The translations under genes were made by a program, and so were the position numbers. This document shows positions 52,119 to 61,298 of a stretch of 64,000 bases of DNA, piece by piece. The stretch's first letter is position 1. Every line of letters starts with the position of its first letter. This DNA comes from JAEYOM01 sp036260935 (GTDB taxonomy: Bacteria > Bacillota > Clostridia > Acetivibrionales > DTU013): positions 62,001-126,000 of the forward strand of contig DATALQ010000001.1 of assembly GCA_036260935.1 (NCBI GenBank). Direction: 5' to 3'. The notes below the pieces were generated by a model. The model searched no databases. It saw only the letters and a list, made by a program, of their open reading frames with translations, and was not told where the DNA came from.

Positions 52119-52955
52119 ATGAAAGTAACAGCGCTTATCGAAAACAAGGCCGGAGAAGGACTCTTCGGGGAGCACGGGCTCGCTGTACATATTGAATATA
52201 ACGGAAAACAGTATCTGCTCGATACGGGAGCATCGGATCAGTTTATTGTCAATGCCGGCAGGCTCGGAATAAACCTGGCTGAGGTGGATACGGCCTTTTT
52301 ATCGCACAGCCATTATGACCATTCAAGCGGCTTCGGCGGATTTTTCGGACAGAATGACAAAGCCAGGGTATATCTTCAAAATACCGCAAAGGAAGCGTGC
52401 TATATAAAGATAGGTCCTTTCAGGCATTATGTAGGTATTCCGAAAGGCCTTCTTGAAAAATACAGCGAACGGTTTGTTTTCCTGGACGGCGATCATAAGG
52501 TGGACGAAGGCGTTTGGCTGGTATCCCATAAAACAGAAGGGCTTGCCTCTATAGGGAAAAAGGCCCGTATGTATAGAAAGACTAAGAACGGGTTAACCGC
52601 AGATGATTTCGGACATGAGCAAAGTTTGGTATTTGAAGCCGGGGATGGTCTGGTTATACTGAACAGCTGCAGCCATGGCGGTATAGACAATATCGTCGAA
52701 GAGGTCGGAAAAACCTTCGATGGAAGGGAAGTAACGGCTGTTTTCGGAGGGTTTCATCTTATGGGGTTCCGCGGTAACGATACCATCAGCGGGAAACCGG
52801 AAGATATAAAAGGCCTGGGTAAACGGTTGAAAGATTTGGGTGTGAAGAACGTATATACAGGCCATTGTACCGGGAATACGGCCTTCAACATTCTAAAGGA
52901 AGAATTGGGAGAACGTCTGCACTATTTTCATACCGGTGCATCAATAGAGCTATAA
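52119..52955 (+). CDS. Metallo-beta-lactamase-fold hydrolase
   Basis: The metal motif is LSHSHYDHSSGFGG (HxHxDH), with further ligands in SCSHGG, FGGFHLMGF and TGHCTGNTAF. The 278-residue length and GFH/TGHC motifs match the MBL subgroup related to RFA-P synthase-like archaeal and clostridial proteins. The substrate is unknown. GGAGG precedes ATG 52119. It sits between the methyltransferase and a GNAT gene. Confidence 0.8.
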   Translation: MKVTALIENKAGEGLFGEHGLAVHIEYNGKQYLLDTGASDQFIVNAGRLGINLAEVDTAFLSHSHYDHSSGFGGFFGQNDKARVYLQNTAKEACYIKIGPFRHYVGIPKGLLEKYSERFVFLDGDHKVDEGVWLVSHKTEGLASIGKKARMYRKTKNGLTADDFGHEQSLVFEAGDGLVILNSCSHGGIDNIVEEVGKTFDGREVTAVFGGFHLMGFRGNDTISGKPEDIKGLGKRLKDLGVKNVYTGHCTGNTAFNILKEELGERLHYFHTGASIEL

Positions 52956-52970
52956 GGAGAAGATGAAAAA

Positions 52971-53771
52971 GTGAATATACCGGAAAATAAGTTGGCGGAA
53001 ATAGTCAGCAAAATCAGGTGCTGTGAGAAAGCATATATCGAATGTTTTTCCGAACGCTTCGAATATGAAAGCGTCATCAGATACCGGAATTCCCGCATGA
53101 GCGATATGTATGATCATAATTGTTCATTCATAAAGGGAACGCCGACGCTTGATGCACTGCTGCAGTTGGTTGACGGGGAGATCGGGGTCAGCCGCGGGGA
53201 AGACCTGGGATTTTGTAAAATACTATTGGATGGATTACGATATGAGACAGCATTGAAAGACCATGACGACAAATTGCAGACAGAGCATTACGGCCAATAT
53301 GTATTCACGCCGGAAAAGCCGCCGGAATGGGACCTCAAGACGCATTGCGAGATACGAAAAATAACGGAACCCTTAATGGTCGACGATCTGGTGCTGTTGG
53401 ACAGGACAATGTACGCTGAAGCCTGTGGGCAGGATTTCTGTGAACGCAGGGCGAGATGCCGCGGACAGGTCTACCTGTCGGATTCTTCGATAGATTCTTA
53501 TATCTGCTATTGTGATGGAGAGCCGGCAGGGAACTGCGATCTCTTTTTATATGACGACATGGCCAAAATAGAAGATTTTACGGTTTTGCCGAAATATCAG
53601 CGGCGCGGCCTTGGCACTTCCATTCTGAAGCACCTGATCGGTACTGCTTTTTCAGAGGGAGCCCGGATAATATACCTGACTACCGATGAAGAAGATACAC
53701 CGAAAGAAATGTACATGAAGTTGGGCTTCGAAAAGGTTTCCGACTCATATGCACTTTTAAGGAAGCTATAG
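52971..53771 (+). CDS. GNAT acetyltransferase
   Basis: The GNAT fold is in the C-terminal half: acetyl-CoA motif A is FTVLPKYQRRGLGTSILKHLI and ends LGFEKVSDSYALLRKL (both quoted in part). The N-terminal 120 residues are a poorly conserved second half-domain. It starts with GTG 52971 behind AAGGAGAAG, 15 nt after the MBL gene, so the two are likely cotranscribed. The acceptor substrate is unknown. Confidence 0.8.
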   Translation: MNIPENKLAEIVSKIRCCEKAYIECFSERFEYESVIRYRNSRMSDMYDHNCSFIKGTPTLDALLQLVDGEIGVSRGEDLGFCKILLDGLRYETALKDHDDKLQTEHYGQYVFTPEKPPEWDLKTHCEIRKITEPLMVDDLVLLDRTMYAEACGQDFCERRARCRGQVYLSDSSIDSYICYCDGEPAGNCDLFLYDDMAKIEDFTVLPKYQRRGLGTSILKHLIGTAFSEGARIIYLTTDEEDTPKEMYMKLGFEKVSDSYALLRKL

Positions 53772-53858
53772 CTCCGAATAGTTGCTGAATCAGAACATAG
53801 CATCGGCTTTGTAACGCTACATAAGGATACTTATGGGGGGATTGCTGTAAATAATTTT

Positions 53859-54752
53859 TTGATAGGCCAATTTGGTTCGTTTGATCCCGTAAAATTTAAA
53901 AAGGATTACCGTGAAGGGATATACGGTGTGGAAGCCTGCCTGATGAAATCGACAGATGATATTTCCATGCTGTTGTCGGAGATAAAAGAGAGAGGCATGG
54001 AACTGGGTATCCATTTTCCGCTGCGGGCAGGGATCTATTCATCCCGGGACCCATTATTTCTCGATCCGGACACTGACGTACGAAAAAGTGCCTTTCGGGA
54101 CATCGAAAGTGAGCTTGAATTTATCGGATCGTTGGGAATCAAGCCGCGTTATGTCCTGTTCCACTATCCCAAACCCGTAATAATCCCAGAGCGGTTTGAT
54201 TTGAGCAGGTGGAGGTTTTACCAGCGTTCCGAATATGTCTATGAAAGCGAGTATTCTTTTGACAAGCTGGTGAAATACAGTAGGGACTTGCTTGAATGGC
54301 TGAGTTGCAAAGCAGATGAATACGGCTTTATGCCGATACTTGAGTTGGATGCGCTGAACGGTTACATTACCGGGACTTCATTTTTGGAAGGACTGCTGTC
54401 CGAATTCGGTGATGTCAGATTATGCCTGGATATTGGAAGGCTTCATGTGCAGGACAGGATAGACACCTGTTTTAATGCTGCCGAAGTTTTAAAGAAATTT
54501 TTGAAATACACAGGCTTGCTGCATCTTTCTAATACCAAGGTCGGCAAGACTTTGGAGCTGGCGCATTTTCCGCTTTTGCCCGGTTTGAAGCCGGAAGACG
54601 GGTGGGCTGACGTTGATGGTTATTTCAAATTAATCAGGCAGGAGAACAGGGATGTCAAACTGTTCTTTGAACACCGTTCCGACTTGATCAGCGATGTGGA
54701 ATTGGATTCGTGCTATAATTGGATAGACAGACTTTTAAACACTGAATATTGA
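53859..54752 (+). CDS. Xylose-isomerase-like TIM barrel protein
   Basis: The 297-residue barrel (GQFGSFDPVKFKKDY ... YGVEACLMKS ... LGIHFPLRAG ... YVLFHYPKP ... ILELDALNG ... LCLDIGRLHVQD ... LFFEHRSD) has the His/Glu/Asp pattern of the AP endonuclease 2/sugar isomerase superfamily. The reaction is unknown. The start is uncertain: TTG 53859 is the only normal start codon near a plausible N-terminus, and its ribosome site (GGGGGG, 18 nt away) is poor. The frame is open back to the TAG of the GNAT gene. Confidence 0.7.
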   Translation: MIGQFGSFDPVKFKKDYREGIYGVEACLMKSTDDISMLLSEIKERGMELGIHFPLRAGIYSSRDPLFLDPDTDVRKSAFRDIESELEFIGSLGIKPRYVLFHYPKPVIIPERFDLSRWRFYQRSEYVYESEYSFDKLVKYSRDLLEWLSCKADEYGFMPILELDALNGYITGTSFLEGLLSEFGDVRLCLDIGRLHVQDRIDTCFNAAEVLKKFLKYTGLLHLSNTKVGKTLELAHFPLLPGLKPEDGWADVDGYFKLIRQENRDVKLFFEHRSDLISDVELDSCYNWIDRLLNTEY

Positions 54753-54820
54753 TATAAACGGACGAGAAAACAAAGATAATAATATATTGCCGATGGCCGC
54801 GACAAGAAAGGTAGAAGAAT

Positions 54821-55606
54821 ATGTATTTACATCAGGAAGAAACATTAAAAAATGCTTCGGAAAAGCTTAAAACGAGGGACGATGTCCTGGGATTGCTGGT
54901 TGCAGGCTCAGTAGCCCATGGCTTTGCATCAGAGACATCGGACGTGGATATCATGATACTGATATCGGACGAGAACTATAATGCCCGTTTGAAATCAGGC
55001 GAAATGACCTATTATGAAACCGAGAGCTCCACATACAAGGGCGGTTATGTCGACGGCAAATATATCTGCAAGGGTTTTATGAAAAAAGTGGCCGAAAGCG
55101 GGAGCGAACCTGCAAGATTTGCATTCGACGGTTCAAAGGTGGTTTTCTCAAAAATAGAGGGGATAGAGGAATTGATAGAAAAGATCGTAAGGTATCCTGT
55201 GGAAAGAAAGCAGGAAAATATCAAGCGTTTCCGCGGGCAGTTGGAAGCCTGGAGATGGTATTGCAACGAAGCCCTGAGTAAAAGTAACGAATACCTGCTC
55301 AACCTTGCTATTTCAAATCTTGTTCTTTTCGGCGGGCGTATGCTGCTTGCCAATAATGAAACCTTGTATCCTTATCATAAATGGTTTTTGAAGGTGCTTG
55401 AAAGCATGGAAAACAAACCGGAAAACATTATGAAGCTTATTGAAAACATATACGCTTCAAAGGATGCAGCTAGTGTAGACGCTTTTTACAAAAGCGTTAC
55501 GGATTTCGTACCGTTTGAAATGGATGGTTTCAACTGGCCCAACCAGTTTGCCAGGGACACCGAACTGACATGGATGAGCGGCTGGACGCAGGTTTCGGAC
55601 ATATAG
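54821..55606 (+). CDS. Nucleotidyltransferase-domain protein
   Basis: The N-terminal 110 residues contain the minimal nucleotidyltransferase motif GSVAHGFASETSDVDIMIL (GS ... DxD). The C-terminal half is helical (LEAWRWYCNEALSKSNEYL). This fits stand-alone nucleotidyltransferase-fold enzymes (antibiotic adenylyltransferase-like or MNT-like). No HEPN partner is adjacent. AAAGGTAGAAG precedes ATG 54821. The substrate is not evident. Confidence 0.75.
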   Translation: MYLHQEETLKNASEKLKTRDDVLGLLVAGSVAHGFASETSDVDIMILISDENYNARLKSGEMTYYETESSTYKGGYVDGKYICKGFMKKVAESGSEPARFAFDGSKVVFSKIEGIEELIEKIVRYPVERKQENIKRFRGQLEAWRWYCNEALSKSNEYLLNLAISNLVLFGGRMLLANNETLYPYHKWFLKVLESMENKPENIMKLIENIYASKDAASVDAFYKSVTDFVPFEMDGFNWPNQFARDTELTWMSGWTQVSDI

Positions 55607-55658
55607 CATGTGTTATGGTCGGGCTACAAAATAAAGCCCCATTGAAGGAGTAAATGGT

Positions 55659-55832
55659 ATGTTGGAAAATGGCCTTGAAATTTGCAGCTGCAAAAAAAAG
55701 AACTGCATTCGGCACGGAAAATGCGCCGAATGTCTCGAGCATCACAAAACCAATAAACGTTATCCCCCGTATTGCAAACGCGATAAGGATAACGGTGATA
55801 AAAAAACTGATAAAAAACAGACAAAAAAGTAG
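55659..55832 (+). CDS. Tiny Cys-rich protein (CxC...RHGxCxxC...PPYC)
   Basis: The 57-residue frame starts at ATG 55659, 8 nt after GAAGGAG. An overlapping frame from 55654 has only 3-nt spacing and no Cys pattern. The protein contains six cysteines: ICSCKKKNCIRHGKCAECLE, then HH and RYPPYCKR, followed by a very Lys-rich tail. The pattern resembles a small conserved clostridial family of unknown role. Metal or nucleic-acid binding is plausible from Cys/His plus Lys, but inferred. It ends before a bidirectional terminator. Confidence 0.72.
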   Translation: MLENGLEICSCKKKNCIRHGKCAECLEHHKTNKRYPPYCKRDKDNGDKKTDKKQTKK

Positions 55833-55880
55833 AAAAAGAGCAGACGAAAAGCATTAAAAAAGCAGGCAAAAAGGCAGATA

Positions 55881-55912
55881 AAAACCTGTTATAATCGGTT
55901 ATAACAGGTTTT
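55881..55912. terminator. Bidirectional terminator between convergent genes
   Basis: A 14-bp perfect stem (AAAACCTGTTATAA / TTATAACAGGTTTT) with loop TCGG; A and T runs flank it on both strands. It serves the small Cys-rich gene and the convergent RCC1 gene. Confidence 0.85.
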
Positions 55913-55928
55913 ACCGTAGTATGGGCTC

Positions 55929-58148
55929 CTAAAAACCCTTCACCTTTACAGGCCTCAATCTATCCATATCGGGCAGGCCAAGCTGGCCATACCGGTTTTC
56001 TTTCCAGCCCCACACCTCTCCGTTGGCTTTTAAGGCTAATGAATAAAACCAACCGGATGTGATCTGCGAGACCCCGGAAATGCCTCGTACAGGAGCGGGC
56101 GCAGCTTCGGCCATGCCCCTGCCCGTTGTTCCGGGCATATTTGAGCCGCATGCCAGAATTGTTCCATCCTTTTTCAATATCATGAGACCATATCCCCGGG
56201 CACTTACTGCGGCAGCATCCTTAATACCCGGAAGCTGCAGCGGCACGCCGCCCGAGAAGCGCTGACCGTTGTTGAATTCTCCCCAACCCCAGAAGGTCCC
56301 GTCATTTTTTATTGCAAAGGTACCGCTTTTGGACACGGCTATAGTTTTTACGCCGGTGAGGTTCTTTACCTGCACCGGCAATGTTTTATCCTTTTTCGTT
56401 CCATCTCCGAGCTGACCGTAATTATTGATTCCCCAGCACCAGACCGTACCGTCCTTTTTTAGTGCAGCAGTATGGTAGCCGCTTGTCTTTATCGACATAA
56501 CATCTTTGAGTCCTTTAACCATGACGGGCTTGCTTTTTCCCGTTTTCGTTCCGTCGCCAAGCTGCCCGGCAAAATTATCTCCCCAGCACCAGACGGTTCC
56601 GTCGTTTTTCAGAGCAGCCGTATGGAACTGGCTGGCGGATACAGCCACGATCCCAGTCAGCCCATTGATCCGGACCGGCTCGCTTCTGTCTGTTTTCGTA
56701 CTGTCGCCAAGCTGTCCGTAATTGTTGAGGCCCCAGCACCAAACGGTTCCGTCGCCTTTCAGGGCAACGGTATGAAAGCCGCCAGCATCGGCAGCTTTGA
56801 CATTATCCATACCTGGTACCTTTACCGGCATCCAGCCGGATTCACGGGTGCCATTGCCAAGCTGGCCGTTGCCGTTATATCCCCAGCACCATAATGTGCC
56901 GTCGTTTTTGACTGCAACAGTATGGTCATATGCGGACAGCGATATGATACCCGGGATTGTATTTGTTTTTACGGGAACAGGATAATCGGAAAGCGTTCCA
57001 TCACCCAATTCTCCATGTCTGTTGCTGCCCCAGGCCCATACGGTGCCTGAATGGTCGAGTGCCAGGGTGTGGCCTCCTCCGCCTGAGACTGCTTTAATAT
57101 TTTTCAGTCCCTCGACCTCGAGAGGCTGCGCACTATTGCCCGTACTGCCATTGCCCAAAGCGCCGAATTCATTCGTACCCCAGCAGAAAACTCCTCCTTC
57201 GCTGCTTACGGCAGCTGAATGCATTAAGCCTGCAGATATGGAAGATATATTACTCAATCCTGCAGCTTTTACAGGCGTCGTACTGAAGTTGCCGAAGCTG
57301 CCGTTTCCGAGCTGTCCGTTATAGTTTGCTCCCCAACACCACACGGTGCCATCCTGTTTAAGAGCCATACTGTGTTCACCTGCGGAAATAGAGATGACAC
57401 CGGAAAGCCCATTGACTTTTACCGGCAGCGTCCTGTTTGTCCTGGTCCCGTCGCCAAGCTGTCCAAGCCGGTTGTTTCCAACCGCCAGAACTGATCCGTC
57501 GTTTTTGAGCAGGAGAGTGTGTTCAAGCCCTCCATAAACCTTACTGACGCCGGTTACTCCCTTCATTTTGACAGGAATGCTGCTGTTCCTTTTGCTGCCG
57601 TTTCCCAGCTGTCCGAATTCGCCGTTTCCCCATGCCCAGACTGTTCCGTCCTTTTGCAATGCAAGTGTATGAACGCCTCCGGCCGATACTGCCGTAATTC
57701 CCGATAGGCCTTTCACCACTAGAGGTTTTGACCTGTTCGCTACCGTTCCGTCACCGAGCTGACCGAACTCATTATCCCCCCAGGTCCATACGGTCCCGTC
57801 GGACTTCAGTGCGACAAAATGGGAGGATTGACGACTTCCGTATCCGGAGCCCGATATCATGGTAATTCCAGACAAACCATTAACTTTAACCGGACTGGTC
57901 CTGCTTATCGTCGTACCATCACCAAGCTGGCCGGAGATGTTGTCCCCCCAGCACCAGACAGTTCCGTCCTCCAACAGCATCGCAGATGAAAAGAAACCTG
58001 TGGCGACCATCTTGCATTTTGCGGTTAATACTGTACTTTTTGAAGAACCTATATAAAGAGTTTGTGATGCAACGGCAAAAGCCGGGATATCCAATAGAAA
58101 TAGCATCAGGAGAAGTATTGCCAATATTCGAAGTGTTCGAATGTTCAT
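55929..58148 (-). CDS. Secreted RCC1-repeat protein with 14 repeats
   Basis: A signal peptide (residues 1 to about 28, hydrophobic core ILAILLLMLFLLDIPAFA) precedes 14 RCC1-type repeats of about 50 residues. Their common core is WGxNxxGQLGDGT followed by P(V/L)xVxGL. Fourteen repeats suit two seven-bladed propellers. The last three repeats are worn (GWGEFNNGQRFSGG, ACGSNMPGTTGRG, GWKENRYGQLGL). Such extracellular RCC1 proteins in Firmicutes are presumed to bind ligands or surfaces; no enzymatic motif was seen. ATG 58148 has GAGG 8 nt upstream. No LPXTG or S-layer anchor is visible. Confidence 0.87.
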   Translation of the reverse strand: MNIRTLRILAILLLMLFLLDIPAFAVASQTLYIGSSKSTVLTAKCKMVATGFFSSAMLLEDGTVWCWGDNISGQLGDGTTISRTSPVKVNGLSGITMISGSGYGSRQSSHFVALKSDGTVWTWGDNEFGQLGDGTVANRSKPLVVKGLSGITAVSAGGVHTLALQKDGTVWAWGNGEFGQLGNGSKRNSSIPVKMKGVTGVSKVYGGLEHTLLLKNDGSVLAVGNNRLGQLGDGTRTNRTLPVKVNGLSGVISISAGEHSMALKQDGTVWCWGANYNGQLGNGSFGNFSTTPVKAAGLSNISSISAGLMHSAAVSSEGGVFCWGTNEFGALGNGSTGNSAQPLEVEGLKNIKAVSGGGGHTLALDHSGTVWAWGSNRHGELGDGTLSDYPVPVKTNTIPGIISLSAYDHTVAVKNDGTLWCWGYNGNGQLGNGTRESGWMPVKVPGMDNVKAADAGGFHTVALKGDGTVWCWGLNNYGQLGDSTKTDRSEPVRINGLTGIVAVSASQFHTAALKNDGTVWCWGDNFAGQLGDGTKTGKSKPVMVKGLKDVMSIKTSGYHTAALKKDGTVWCWGINNYGQLGDGTKKDKTLPVQVKNLTGVKTIAVSKSGTFAIKNDGTFWGWGEFNNGQRFSGGVPLQLPGIKDAAAVSARGYGLMILKKDGTILACGSNMPGTTGRGMAEAAPAPVRGISGVSQITSGWFYSLALKANGEVWGWKENRYGQLGLPDMDRLRPVKVKGF

Positions 58149-58303
58149 GATTTGCACCTCACAGCAAATATTTTACAAGAAAATTATACAGTAAGCTTCA
58201 CGAGATGTAAAATATAGGTGGCGGTTGCGCAAGGTCAATATGCGCAATTTATCAAACAATGTATAAAATTAGGCGTATCATGGAAAGAAAGGGGGAATTG
58301 TTT

Positions 58304-59044
58304 TTGAAAATTTTCAAGAGAATTGCAATCGGCATTACCGCACTGGTCATTATTTTCGTTGCTGCATACGCTTATTACGGAGTAAGGACGTTCAATGAGA
58401 TGAAAGTAATGAAGCCGGCCAACACAGGGGAAATCGTTGACGGAATATCGGTCATAAAGGATAACTTCAATAACATGTATATCATTAAGGGAACCGACGG
58501 GTATATAGCTATAGATTCGGCGGCGGATCCTTCAATCGTCGAACGGGAACTCGGTAAACTCGAAATCCCTGCCGACAAAGTAAAGGCCGTTCTCCTCACG
58601 CATACCGATTCGGACCATACAGGCTCTATAGGGCTTTTCGAAAACGCGAAAGTCTATATATCTGATGCAGAAGAACAAATGGTCAACGGTAAAACGGCCA
58701 GAACGTTGGTTGTAATTAAAAGCAAGCTCGATCACCGGTATGAGCTTCTGAAGGAAGGGCAGGAAATAGAACTTGCAAGCCTTAAAATCAAGTGCGTTCT
58801 GACCCCAGGACATACGCCGGGTTCAATGTCCTACATAATCAATGACAAATATTTATTCACTGGCGACACCTTTAGCCTGAAAGATGGAAAGGCGGCTGTG
58901 TTCAACGAATTTTTCAACATGGATTCCGGTACGGAAATGAAGTCGATAGAGAAGCTTTCGGGCCTTAAGGGCATAGAGGGCATATTTACTGCTCATTACG
59001 GGTATACAATGGATTTTGTGACGGCATTCAAGGATGTAGGGTAG
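58304..59044 (+). CDS. Membrane-anchored MBL-fold hydrolase
   Basis: One TM helix (ITALVIIFVAAYAYYGV) near the N-terminus precedes an MBL domain with LLTHTDSDHTGSIG, PGHTPGSMSY, FTGDTFSL and a final His in TAHYGYTMDF. In the first motif the usual HxHxDH is HTDSDH, so one metal ligand is Asp-region shifted; this is common in some flavodiiron/SoxH-like groups. TTG 58304 has AAAGGGGG 8 nt upstream; ATG 58280 and TTG 58298 are alternatives. The substrate is unknown. The domain is probably outside the cell or at the membrane surface. Confidence 0.78.
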   Translation: MKIFKRIAIGITALVIIFVAAYAYYGVRTFNEMKVMKPANTGEIVDGISVIKDNFNNMYIIKGTDGYIAIDSAADPSIVERELGKLEIPADKVKAVLLTHTDSDHTGSIGLFENAKVYISDAEEQMVNGKTARTLVVIKSKLDHRYELLKEGQEIELASLKIKCVLTPGHTPGSMSYIINDKYLFTGDTFSLKDGKAAVFNEFFNMDSGTEMKSIEKLSGLKGIEGIFTAHYGYTMDFVTAFKDVG

Positions 59045-59298
59045 TAATGTAAAATGTTGCCCCGACAAATGCAGAGCTATCGAGGTACAGGATCACTGTA
59101 AAAAATGTACGAATAAATTGGATAGGACGACCGCGGGATTTTCAACCGCTAGAATGGGCTCATGGGCATCTTGGATGATCATGGGTCTTTTTATTTATTA
59201 GTGAGCACGGCGAAGTACTGTTCCAAAAATTGTAAGAGCTCGCGCACTTGTGGCCTTTCATTTGAATGCCTAAATAAAATCGTTGGAGTGAATAATCA

Positions 59299-60120
59299 AT
59301 GAGTAATAGCGGATTTTCTTTATGCAAGGGATTGCCTTTACAGGGAGAGAGCCTGCCCGAGGAGCTTTCCGGGAAGCTTTCCGGGAAGCTTCCCGGGAAG
59401 CTGACGGAACAGCATTCCATATCACGGTCGATTGTTATGCATCTGCTGCCGGGCGTCATAGTAACCTTGCTGTATATCGCATTCATCCCGGTGGTGCAGG
59501 TATGGGGGTTCCCTACTGTACTGGCGCTGTTCCTGGCAGTCATTTTCGGTGTTCTGCCTTTTCAATTCGGCTATGTATTTTATCAGGCAAAAAAGAAAAA
59601 CGGCAGCTTTTCTCTAAAGGGCGTTTTTGCTTACGACCGCAGATCTCCGTGGTGGCAGTATGCTTTGGTGACAGTGCTTTATGTGGCATGGAGTGTTGTA
59701 TGCTTCCTGGTGCTGCCCAAATTCTACAGTGGAGCGCTTATGGAAAACGTCTTTTTCTGGCTGCCTGCCTGGTTTATACCTGGGGAAGCGGCGGGCACGT
59801 CAACGGCGGCGGTATTTGTGATCATACTGGCAGGTTTCCTCTCAGATATCCCGGGCGCTATCGCCGAAGAATTCTACTTCAGGGGCATTTTGCTACCGAA
59901 GGTGGCATGGATGGGCAAACTGGCGCCTCTTTTTACCACGTTCCTTTTTGCTGCCTATCATCTGGACTCTCCATATAAATTTATCGAACGCTTTTTGTCG
60001 ATGCTTCCGATAATATATCTCGTATGGCGGACGAAGGACATGAAAATGATCATAATCCCCCACTGCATAGTCAATGCCATCGGTATCCTGCTTATGGCTG
60101 CGGAAATGCTACTTAAGTAA
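59299..60120 (+). CDS. CPBP-family intramembrane protease
   Basis: The 273-residue protein has about seven TM helices and the CPBP motifs EEFYFRGILLPK (EExxxR), FLFAAYHLDSP (FxxxH) and PHCIVNAIG. These proteases or related abortive-infection-like proteins act within membranes; CAAX-type prenyl processing is not expected in bacteria. A 12-bp repeat (59364-59399, GCTTTCCGGGAA three times) encodes the SGKL/PGKL repeats near residue 25, before the first helix. GGAGTG precedes ATG 59299. Confidence 0.85.
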   Translation: MSNSGFSLCKGLPLQGESLPEELSGKLSGKLPGKLTEQHSISRSIVMHLLPGVIVTLLYIAFIPVVQVWGFPTVLALFLAVIFGVLPFQFGYVFYQAKKKNGSFSLKGVFAYDRRSPWWQYALVTVLYVAWSVVCFLVLPKFYSGALMENVFFWLPAWFIPGEAAGTSTAAVFVIILAGFLSDIPGAIAEEFYFRGILLPKVAWMGKLAPLFTTFLFAAYHLDSPYKFIERFLSMLPIIYLVWRTKDMKMIIIPHCIVNAIGILLMAAEMLLK

Positions 60121-60295
60121 TGCACGTCAGGCAAAGCCCGTCATGCAATGCGGTCCGTTGTTTATTTCATGAAGCAAACAAATGGCAGATTTTATCAAGG
60201 TCAAATACAGCTGACGGAATAGAAAGTCGTATAATGCAGACAATAGTGAAAGGCCAAACCAACAAACACGTGATTCAGAAGGGAGAAATCAGCCT

Positions 60296-60556
60296 ATGAA
60301 CAGGACTATTGCCGTAGAAAGCAATCTGACGCCGGTTGCCCAATATCTTTCCGAAAAGGGATATAGTGTGGACGAAATTGACCTTGGCAAAGAATATACC
60401 AAAAACATCGATAAATACGACGCCGTCGTTATTACGGGCATGAACAAGGATTTCCTCGGAGTTCAGGACATAGTATCCAAAATACCGGTGATCGAGGCAA
60501 AAGGGTTGACTGCGGAGCAGGTGTACGACCAGCTGACGAGCAGCCTTAAGCATTGA
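60296..60556 (+). CDS. YkuS-family (UPF0180) protein
   Basis: The 86-residue protein (RTIAVESNLTPVAQYLSEKG ... YDAVVITGMNKDFLG ... SKIPVIEAKGLTAEQVYDQL, quoted in part) matches UPF0180/YkuS, a small conserved Firmicute protein of unknown role. GGGAG precedes ATG 60296. It is monocistronic, bounded downstream by a terminator. Confidence 0.85.
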   Translation: MNRTIAVESNLTPVAQYLSEKGYSVDEIDLGKEYTKNIDKYDAVVITGMNKDFLGVQDIVSKIPVIEAKGLTAEQVYDQLTSSLKH

Positions 60557-60586
60557 GTAGCAGACGTATTGATTACAAACGGGTAT

Positions 60587-60631
60587 AAAACAGCTTTCCA
60601 TGATCGGTAAATTACCGCGGAAAGCTGTTTT
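60587..60631. terminator. Bidirectional terminator between ykuS-like gene and PAP2 gene
   Basis: A 13-bp stem (AAAACAGCTTTCC / GGAAAGCTGTTTT) with a 19-nt loop that itself can pair (GGTAA/TTACC). T-runs flank both sides. Confidence 0.85.
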
Positions 60632-60634
60632 TAT

Positions 60635-61147
60635 TCATATTGTCATTTCTATGGCCTCAAACACCAGAAATGCAATCAAAAACCCCATGGTAACGTCGGT
60701 GGGGTAATGGAAACCCAGGCATGCCCTTGATATCCCAACCAACAGAGCAAGACAAAGCAAAACCGCTTTGAGGCTTGGGAAAAAAGCAGAAACGGAAAGG
60801 GCTATTGAGAGTGCGGAGCACGAATGCCCCGATGGAAAGGAATAAGTGCATCTAGGCGGCTTCCTGGCAATTACCCAATCCAGGGTTTTGTAAGGGCGCG
60901 GGCGGTTTACCATCCTTTTAAGTGACTGGATCAGTATCTGGCCCGATATAAGATTCAGCGCCAGGAAGATACCGGTTTTTCTGTTATAGACCAGGAAGAA
61001 AAGGGAAATACCGACCGAAAACGATAGAGAACCGAATTGGGTTATCGCCCTCATAAACATGGTCAGGGCAGTACAGTGAAGTCTTCTGTTTAAGAAATAG
61101 AAGCAAGTCAGGTCTTTTTGTGCGATAAAGGATAGTAGTGTCGACAT
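60635..61147 (-). CDS. PAP2-family phosphatase
   Basis: The 170-residue membrane protein has the three PAP2 motifs: KRMVNRPRPY, YSFPSGHSCSA and SRACLGFHYPTDV. About five TM helices are present. Family members dephosphorylate undecaprenyl pyrophosphate or phosphatidylglycerol phosphate at the outer face of the membrane. The gene is monocistronic. Confidence 0.9.
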   Translation of the reverse strand: MSTLLSFIAQKDLTCFYFLNRRLHCTALTMFMRAITQFGSLSFSVGISLFFLVYNRKTGIFLALNLISGQILIQSLKRMVNRPRPYKTLDWVIARKPPRCTYSFPSGHSCSALSIALSVSAFFPSLKAVLLCLALLVGISRACLGFHYPTDVTMGFLIAFLVFEAIEMTI

Positions 61148-61298
61148 TTATTCCCTCATCCCGATATGATATAATTCCATTTGATTATACCTTAATCCAC
61201 CTATGTAAAGGCAATATCCTGAAAAATTTAATATTGTGTTTACCCTTCAGTTCATGAAGATTGTCAATTAGTATATTGTTTTCCATAAGCGACCTGGT

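Noticed and set aside
53769..53861. GNAT gene and the following TIM-barrel gene are in the same frame, separated by one TAG and 29 open codons; read-through or pyrrolysine was considered.
   Set aside because: Both parts are complete single-domain proteins, there is no pyl gene or conserved context in view, and chance explains one frame in three.
55654..55857. A 67-codon frame overlapping the Cys-rich small gene.
   Set aside because: Only 3 nt separate it from the ribosome site, and the alternative frame has better spacing and a coherent Cys motif.
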